This document shows positions 18,088 through 24,107 of a stretch of DNA of 24,107 nucleotides, in pieces. Source of the DNA: Echinococcus granulosus (Eukaryota; Platyhelminthes; Cestoda; Cyclophyllidea; Taeniidae). The stretch is taken from the NCBI RefSeq assembly GCF_000524195.1, contig NW_020170396.1, forward strand, positions 2,180 to 26,286, written 5' to 3'. The translations under genes were made by a program, and so were the position numbers. Positions within the stretch are counted from its first letter, which is position 1, and each line of letters starts with the position of its first letter. The notes beneath the pieces are model-generated. The model was not told the origin of the DNA. It saw nothing but the letters and a program-made list of their open reading frames with translations, and searched no databases.

Positions 18088-18903
18088 TTACAGGCCGGGA
18101 TAGAGGCCGTGGCTTCGGCCAACTGAGGGGTAGGGCAAGGAGGAGGAGGGTGCACAGGGTTGTTGTTGAGAGTGTGAATGTTGTCCCCCTGCCGAGTTCT
18201 CCATTTCATTTAGCTTTTCAATCTTGATACGCCGAAGGTTAAAGGATTTCCGAAGGTCGAGCATTTTGGTGAGAAACTCTTCTAAACCGATCTGTTTCTT
18301 GAGAAAACTCTTCTGTAACTGTTCAGACATTTCGTCCTCCTCAGAGTTGGCCACCTTCATCAAGGCTAGCATTGTTTGGATCGAGAAGGAGCCACGAATT
18401 TCATCTTCAAGCAAGAGGAAAATAAAAGCCAATAACCTGGAGCTTTCCTATGGGCAAACTTGACGATAAACTGCTTGTGACTGAGTTGCAAGGCGCGATC
18501 AAAGTACAAGATCGGAATAAACCTCTGAATACGCACCCCATTATATCCATAAAAGCACGCTGATATAAGCACAACAACTTACGAATAAGAACTCACTAAA
18601 CTCACCTAATTTGCTTTTATAATTACTGTACTCCTTGAGGGCCTCGTTAAATTTGTGGTGAGCAGAAACCAAATCAGCTTTTGTCTTTTGCATTGCGGGT
18701 TCATGACCAAGGTTTTCAATGGCCTTTTGTTGGTTGCTTTTCCAGAGGCGACTCTTATCAGCTTCGAGCTTTTTTACGGTTGGTGTATCCAGTACCATTT
18801 TACGGATTTTGTTGTCATTATTAAACAGATCATCTAATTCGGATTTGCTCATGCCAGCAAGCTTGTCATCAAAATTCCCCGGAACCATTCCGTCAAATGG
18901 CAT
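18088..18903 (-). CDS. VPS37: VPS37 subunit of ESCRT-I, Mod(r) domain protein
   Basis: VPS37 is a core subunit of ESCRT-I, which with TSG101 and VPS28 sorts ubiquitinated cargo into multivesicular endosomes. Two exons are supported: 18903-18606 and 18404-18088, with a 201-nt gtgag...gaag intron. The junction makes KSKLDEIRG, as expected from the family. The product is 204 residues. Residues ~16-170 form the helical Mod(r) domain: SELDDLFNNDNKIRKMV at the start, YSNYKSKLD in the middle, then ALMKVANSEEDEMSEQL, and the characteristic end FNLRRIKIEKLNEM. The C-terminus is a short Ser/Pro-rich tail (PYPS), shorter than in vertebrate VPS37B/C, and a possible donor at the stop (ct/gtaaat) leaves room for a further exon. 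The ATG at 18903 is the first in frame; an in-frame stop lies upstream. It is divergent from QTRT2. I cannot tell which vertebrate paralogue it corresponds to. Confidence 0.9.
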
Positions 18904-18905
18904 TC

Positions 18906-18920
18906 CTAAAACGGTCAAGA
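18906..18920 (-). promoter_or_regulatory. Candidate splice acceptor directly before the VPS37 start codon
   Basis: On the minus strand ttgaccgttttag ends two bases before the ATG (AG at 18907-18906). Such a site is where a flatworm spliced leader, or an upstream 5' exon, would be joined. A coding upstream exon cannot be excluded. Confidence 0.35.
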
Positions 18921-19860
18921 AGGGCCTTAATTATTTCTAGCCTATCGGTTACGGTGACTAGAATAAACAGAAAATTATACGAACGGAGACTGCAAAACTA
19001 AAGGCGGACCAAGTCAGCATATCACGAAATGAAAAAGTTTACCATCTAAGCTAAGAACAAAATACTAAATGATAAACGTAACATCGCAGTAGTGGTGGAA
19101 AAAGTACAATGCATAAAACAGATTCCCAATTGAAATTGCTCCACTCCTGTGCAACGAATGTTACCGCGGCATTTCTAGCTGAATTCACGAGCCAAGAAGA
19201 ATTAAAAAAAGGAAAAAATACTTTTGAGAGTGTGAGTTACCACTGAGACCAAATACAAAGACCCGATAAGGGTTCCCCGGAATGAACCAAAGGATTAGAA
19301 GGTGGCAGAAGGCTAAGAAGGTCAAATATATTCCAGTTAAAAAATTGGTCAGGTACTTTTATCCACAGCGTGCAACCCCGAATTATGGACACATATAAGA
19401 AGGTGCCTAAAAAAGATTTTGAATATATGAAAGGGGGCACCTAAAAGAGAGCATTTATGCTGCGTGCTGAAGTCAGTTTTACCCGTAAAATAGTAAAATC
19501 CAGCTATGAAAGTCCATCCAGAAAACTCTCAAATTTAGGTGACTTAAAAGAAATGAGCTGCAGCCAAAGAAGTCAATGTTCCCGTTTTATCAGCATCTTC
19601 CAACCTAGCGAGTATAATGCATAAAACCTATGTTTTTGGAAATCCACAAACACTGGTTAGCATACACCAGATGCATGCACCAATTTGAGAATAAAATGCT
19701 TTTGATTAACTTCATATTTTTCAATTTCTATGCAAACTTGTATATTCACGATGCAAATGAAGCATTTATTTAGACGTAGGCTAAACAGAAGTAGCAATTA
19801 AAAATTTATTGTACAAGCTTTCTAATTTGCTCATCCATGAGGGCTGAAATCCTTATTACC
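18921..19860. other. Shared upstream region of VPS37 and QTRT2
   Basis: The two genes point away from each other with about 1.0 kb between start codons, so this stretch probably holds both promoters. I see no obvious TATA, CCAAT cluster or CpG-rich block, and no gene. Confidence 0.4.
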
Positions 19861-19874
19861 GATTTGTCTTTTAG
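19861..19874 (+). promoter_or_regulatory. Candidate splice acceptor upstream of QTRT2
   Basis: gatttgtcttttag places an AG at 19873-19874, 34 nt before the ATG. It is a plausible spliced-leader or 5'-UTR acceptor. Confidence 0.35.
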
Positions 19875-19908
19875 CGACTCTCAAGGACGCCTCGTCTTCT
19901 AAAGGATT

Positions 19909-22152
19909 ATGAAATTTAAGCCGTCACGCCGTGATGGCTTACCCAGAATTGGGTGTATAAGTCAAATAGATAACTACCCTGATGTTAACTTCACCACACC
20001 TAACTGTCTCCTCTACACAAAATTTGGTATTTTGTACTTGTTTTATTTGACTTTTAGGTGCCGTCCCTTTTCTCACCAATGATATTGTAAAACAAATTTA
20101 TGGTTTACCCAACCTCACATTCGCATCCTTAAATTTCCTGTACAGTTCGGCTTATAACTTATTTTTACTTTCAGACGTGAACGTTTCAAGGTTTTCCGAA
20201 AGTTTGGCAAGGGCTTGGCCCAGTACTCTGGTCTAGGGGTATTTTTCACCTTTCTTATCTTAAAACCTCCAAGATTCCTGTCATTCTTTTTCAAAATGAC
20301 CCTACTGAAGCAGCCGTGACTCGTGCTGTTGATAAAACATCTATTCAAGTATGGGCTGTTGGCGGTCGTTTGCCCGTAACCATGGAGCAGTATGCCGATT
20401 GTGTTGTCAATGCGCTTCCCGTGGCCTTTCAGATGCCGGTGGATAACGAAACCTCCTTTCCAGATTCAACAGCACCAACAAAGAAGCGGTGTCAAAAGTC
20501 GGTGCAGCGCACAAGATCCTACGCGTCTATGCTAGAGGAAATCGTGGCATCGAATGAGGTTAGCCACTGCTGCTTTTACACACTAAGATGAACTCCTGGT
20601 ATTTAGAAAGTGAAATTTGATTCTACCCCCAGAAACTTCAGAAAATCCCGCCTCTCATCTCTGTGGCTGGTGGAAATGACCTTGATCAACGTCTCCGCGG
20701 AATTACTTCCGTGGATTTCAGTCGTGCATCTGGTTTGATAATTTGTTACCTTCTCTTAGCTTATGTGCATCAATTACTGTGATTCATTTTGGTATTCTCT
20801 GGCTTATATTTGAGGTGATTGTAGTGCTTTTTTTTAATGCCGGATATCAGCTGGTGTGGTGTTAATCGGAATAACTTCTTATCGAGTAGCATATTTTGTA
20901 AGCGCATCTGCATGCGACTGTTATTCTACTCCATTGCATATTGCCTCAATTCGAACATTCATTGAGGGCTCCTTAGCATTGGACGAAGTTTTAATTCCCT
21001 AGGTATCATCATATCTTATCATCATGCTACAAATGTGGTATTCTTCTGCCAACAAAATCTACAGATAGTGACCTTTAGCCCTTACTGTTGTTATGTTTCT
21101 TAGCCTCGCCCTTACAGCAAACGTTATGAACTTGTGTTATAAATAAAAGGAATCGGCTATGCAAAGCGATTACTAATGAATTCCTGGTGTTGACACTTCA
21201 AGTCCTCCTGCTATCTTTAGCCTTACCCTTCTCTATGCTTTCAGGCATCGTGCTTGATGGCTTCTTCCACGAATCCCTCGAGGGAGATCGGTCATCTCAC
21301 TTGGAGACCGTCTTCTCTATCCTCTCCTCTGTCTGCTCCCGCTTTCCTCCTCACCTTCCACGCTTTCTCACCAACCTCTGGCAGCCGGATGAAGTGGTCC
21401 GCGCCTGTCTCTGTGGCGTCGATCTATTCGACGGCAGTCTACCCTTCCGTCTTACCCGTAGTGGCATTGCCTGGCTGTACACCGCATATCGCAAGGACAT
21501 GGTCAGCTCTGCCTGGATTTGCTTCCCACTGCAGGCGGAAGACCTGAAGGCCGAAGTTTACCGACAACCGATGCAACCGGATTGCCCATGCTTTGCATGT
21601 CAGCGACACAATCAGGGCTATGTGTCACACTTGCATAGTGTGAAAGAGATGCTGGCTCACATTCTCCTCATGATGTAAGGTGGTTTATTTGCTCTGTCAC
21701 TATTAAGGAGGTGTTTTCTGCTGAGAGATGAAGTCTGTTGAGGCAATGAAATAGTAACGTTGGGGGTGAAATGTGTAACTTTGGAATGCTTTTAGAGTTA
21801 GGCAGAAGATATGCTGAATCAATCGTAAACAATGCGTAAAACATTGGATGAATCCAGATATTCTCCTAGCATTGTCCCGTAACAATCTCCAGTGCGTGGC
21901 GTAAAAGAACTCATTTTCCTTTCACCACATCGAGACTAAAACCAGGCTCAAAAGAATCCCACTGATGTCCATTGATTGCTGTCTTTCAGTCACAATTCCA
22001 CACAGTGCTACGCCTTCTTCGCCGACTTGAGACAGGCTATTGCGGATGGACGAGTGGATGAATTTGCGGAGATGTCAAAGGCCCATCACTTCCCTGAGGA
22101 CCTTCTACACATCGATTTGACTATAAAGACCATCCAAAACGGCGATGTTTAA
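19909..22152 (+). CDS. QTRT2: Queuine tRNA-ribosyltransferase accessory subunit 2
   Basis: QTRT2 pairs with the catalytic QTRT1 to exchange guanine-34 for queuine in tRNAs with GUN anticodons; it is the non-catalytic, zinc-binding partner. Seven exons join in frame: 19909-20026, 20058-20139, 20175-20238, 20274-20558, 20633-20732, 21245-21674 and 21990-22152. They give 413 residues, against 415 in the human protein. The introns are 31, 35, 35, 74, 512 and 315 nt, all GT-AG. Visible family blocks are CLLYTKFG (33-40), VKQIYGLPNLT (~50-60), a GKGLAQYSGLGIP block, VDKTSIQVWAVGGR (~97-110), KKRCQKSVQRT, IVLDGFF, PDEVVRACLCGVDLF, and the zinc site C330-x-C332-x2-C335 with H361, 26 residues on as in the TGT family. 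The DSGGFQ motif of catalytic TGTs is absent, which separates it from QTRT1. The ATG is favoured because MKF aligns with the human MKL start. Confidence 0.93.
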
Positions 22153-22409
22153 TGTCCATCTTTCCCTTTTATTACAACGAAAGTGTTCGGTGTGTCAATT
22201 ATTTTTACTTGTATTTATATAAGTAGAAATGCTGTATCTTGATTGGGTGGGAAAGTGACGAGCAGAAAGTTAAACTCACAATTTAACCAAGTATCCTTTT
22301 TCTTAAACATCTATAAATTGACGGTTCTTGTTGCCATCACTTGGAATCGTGACTTGGATGTAGGAGTTTTCCTTGCGTAACGACCTCGTTTTGCGATTCA
22401 AACCCCACA
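22153..22409. other. 3' flank of QTRT2, no gene seen
   Basis: Presumed 3' UTR and downstream DNA. No canonical aataaa is visible within ~250 nt of the stop. Confidence 0.35.
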
Positions 22410-22570
22410 AGTGCTACAGGCCCTTTCTGTCAATGTGTCGCCCCAAATCTTGTCGAAGTCGTAAGAATTCATACAAATGTAGATGGAGATTCATTAGTTG
22501 CGTGAAGCAGGTCTGAGAGGCTACAGACGTGGTCCGGGACTGTACAGCCTAGTGTATGCGCATTCTAACC
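22410..22570 (-). repeat. Terminal-repeat copy (R), solo
   Basis: The minus-strand sequence ctaggctgtacagtcccggacc, continuing through gaattcttacgacttcgac and aatcttggggcga-like blocks, aligns with the shortened R copy (12465-12570) at its start and the full copy (13195-13390) further on. No partner repeat is found nearby. Confidence 0.45.
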
Positions 22571-23796
22571 TGAGAGACTCGTTTTGTGTCGCCGACAGCT
22601 CAAATACAGTGTTTAGGATAGGCATGCACGATTCAATCATTTCGTTGCTTCTTGTTGACCTTTGTCCTACTTTCGCGTTATTTTGAAGCCTACGTGAAAA
22701 AAATAGAATGTCGGTTACCGCTGGTGGATGTAATTTCAGCTTCCCATGTTGTAGTAATGTTTAATCTGAATAATGGTGGTTGTACTTGTTTATACCCACC
22801 TTGGTGAAACCTAAGCAAGTGGGTACCGTGGGCCATACAGTAAAATTGGATGGCAACCAATTTCTTGGTTGCTGTTCTCTTCTTTTGTGTACACGGCATA
22901 AACGCGCTCCACATGTTTGACGGTTTGCTGGCTGACTATGCTGGCATGGGAAATGACATTTGTGTATTGCATGCCTAGGCCAACGAACATAGCAATGGTT
23001 ATCCCCAAACGACCCCCTCACTCCACTTGTTGGAGGTCAAGCACCAGCTTATGACCTGGAAGTAGCCGCAGCTAGTGAAATCACCTTCTCATTCTTATAG
23101 GGCAATGCAATGCAGGGTTTAATGCCGTCTCCGAAGTGACTCGTAAGGCGTTTGCCTTGGAAAAGAGAGGTTGATAGTGGCCCAACTCATTTCGTTATTA
23201 CCCTCAAATTTCCGGGAGTTATTAGCATCCCTTCCTTGAAATGGGAAACTCACGCATAGATTATTTCAGCAAATAATATCTGATCAAAAGCTTTCTGTAG
23301 TCATTTAATTTTGCAAAAGGCAAGAACTTGTTTATTTATCTTGTAAGCTGCATTTGCACCAGTTCACGAGGGAGTAGCTCATTATAGGCAGATGTACGGA
23401 TTTGCGCACTCCCCTTCCACGTTTCACGGATGTTTGTGTGCGATTTTCTCAATTTCCTTCCCTACCATAAGCATTCTGGTCTTGTCACCTCCTTCCTACT
23501 TGTGCCCAAAGCCTCACCTATGAGTTCCATCACATGAAAGACTGACATTTCAAATTTGAAAATATTTTTTTCCGTTCGACATTTACGGTCTCACTTCCTC
23601 AATTACTTGTTTTGTTTACCTTTGTGTTTACTACTCCCTTCCTGGACATGTATCCGAGTTATCGCTCTAACCAAACACCTTCTTCATAAACTTCGTATTT
23701 GCTTTGTACTTTTGCGGTAATAAGGTTTTTACAAACACTGGTACATTTCCATTGGTTGACAAAGAGCAAAGCACGACAAGTTCTTTCCTCACTTAG
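22571..23796. other. Mostly non-coding; possible ABC-transporter exon remnant on the minus strand
   Basis: No complete gene. A minus-strand frame at 22811-23023 resembles the end of an ABCC transmembrane domain (listed separately). The rest has short frames with no recognisable product. Confidence 0.3.
22811..23023 (-). pseudogene. Possible isolated exon or remnant of an ABCC-type transporter
   Basis: The minus frame reads GGRLGITIAMFVGLGMQY, continues to QQTVKHVERVYAVYTKEE and ends in a stop at 22811. In MRP/ABCC transporters the end of the second transmembrane domain has the form G-L-x-G-L-S, then ~30 residues, then V-E-R and an acidic EYT-like stretch. Here the spacing from the glycines to VER matches to within one residue. 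No Walker A motif (GxxGxGKS) is visible downstream, and there is no strong donor at the end, so this would be an isolated exon or a relic. Chance resemblance is quite possible. Confidence 0.28.
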
Positions 23797-24085
23797 AGCG
23801 GCTTGGGAATTGCTTTTGATTTTATTGTTTTGTTTTTTTTTGAATCCAAAAATTTTCGCTGACTACGAACAAATGCGTGAATTCTCGTTGTCTTCTAAGG
23901 TAAACTATGAATTGCACAACCTGCCCTATGGGTCTCTTTTTGGATACAACTCCCTATTATCACTTTACACAGTGTTCATGCTTTACGGTTCACTTCTAAT
24001 TTACCTTTTCGTGTCTCAATGTCTGAACGAGGTTGCAGCTTCAAAAGGTCATCGTAATGTGTCTAAAACCTACAACAGAAAGTGA
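23797..24085 (+). CDS. Possible exon of a membrane protein, unknown
   Basis: After a cttcacttag-like acceptor (AG at 23795-23796) a frame stays open to tga at 24083-24085. It has one hydrophobic stretch (ELLLILLFCFFL), a polar part (DYEQMREFSLSSKVNYELHN) and a second strong hydrophobic helix (LYTVFMLYGSLLIYLFVSQC), and ends in a basic tail (KTYNRK). Codon third positions vary as in coding DNA. The family is not recognised. A donor-like aag/gta within it (~23900) leaves the structure open. It could be the last exon of a gene starting further left, or a chance frame. Confidence 0.3.
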
Positions 24086-24107
24086 TGCAGCCCTCCACCG
24101 TGACCTT

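Noticed and set aside
19237..19440. 67-codon minus-strand frame upstream of VPS37
   Set aside because: AT-rich, no recognisable domain, no splice link to VPS37, which has an in-frame stop just upstream of its ATG.

Overview
The window looks like nuclear DNA of an invertebrate animal, most plausibly a parasitic flatworm (cestode-like). Three conserved eukaryotic genes can be read: an AIMP2-like scaffold of the multi-tRNA-synthetase complex, a VPS37 subunit of ESCRT-I, and QTRT2, the non-catalytic subunit of queuine tRNA-ribosyltransferase. AIMP2 points to an animal. Three introns of 31, 35 and 35 nt in QTRT2, AG acceptors directly upstream of start codons (possible spliced-leader sites), and a miniature-retrotransposon-like repeat fit a flatworm. 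The taxon is inference; there is no rRNA or mitochondrial marker. No bacterial operon, CRISPR array or convincing tRNA/rRNA gene is present.

Layout. 1-8,370 holds no gene I can name. It is built from old repeats: a ~290-bp tandem pair (85-661), a ~2-kb unit present twice in direct orientation (660-2,710 and 5,744-8,365, the second carrying a ~660-bp insertion), and an inverted partial copy (4,700-5,047). These copies keep exon-like traits (splice sites, protein-level similarity) and may be exons of an unknown duplicated gene or mobile element. 9,004-10,905 is an intronless 633-residue AIMP2-like gene. 10,906-17,900 is mostly non-coding and carries two inverted ~1-kb copies of an element with terminal direct repeats (12,430-13,390 minus; 15,440-16,410 plus) and further single terminal repeats. 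18,088-18,903 (minus) is VPS37, and 19,909-22,152 (plus, seven exons) is QTRT2; they are head to head with ~1.0 kb between start codons. 22,153-24,107 is mostly non-coding, with another terminal-repeat copy, a possible ABC-transporter exon remnant on the minus strand, and a membrane-protein-like frame at the right edge.

The three genes do not form a pathway unit. AIMP2 and QTRT2 both concern tRNA (charging and modification) and VPS37 concerns endosomal sorting; their proximity is probably chance. The most interesting items are the AIMP2-like protein, whose N-terminal helix with a proline-rich linker has been amplified into four ~80-residue repeats, and the two repeat families that structure the rest of the window.
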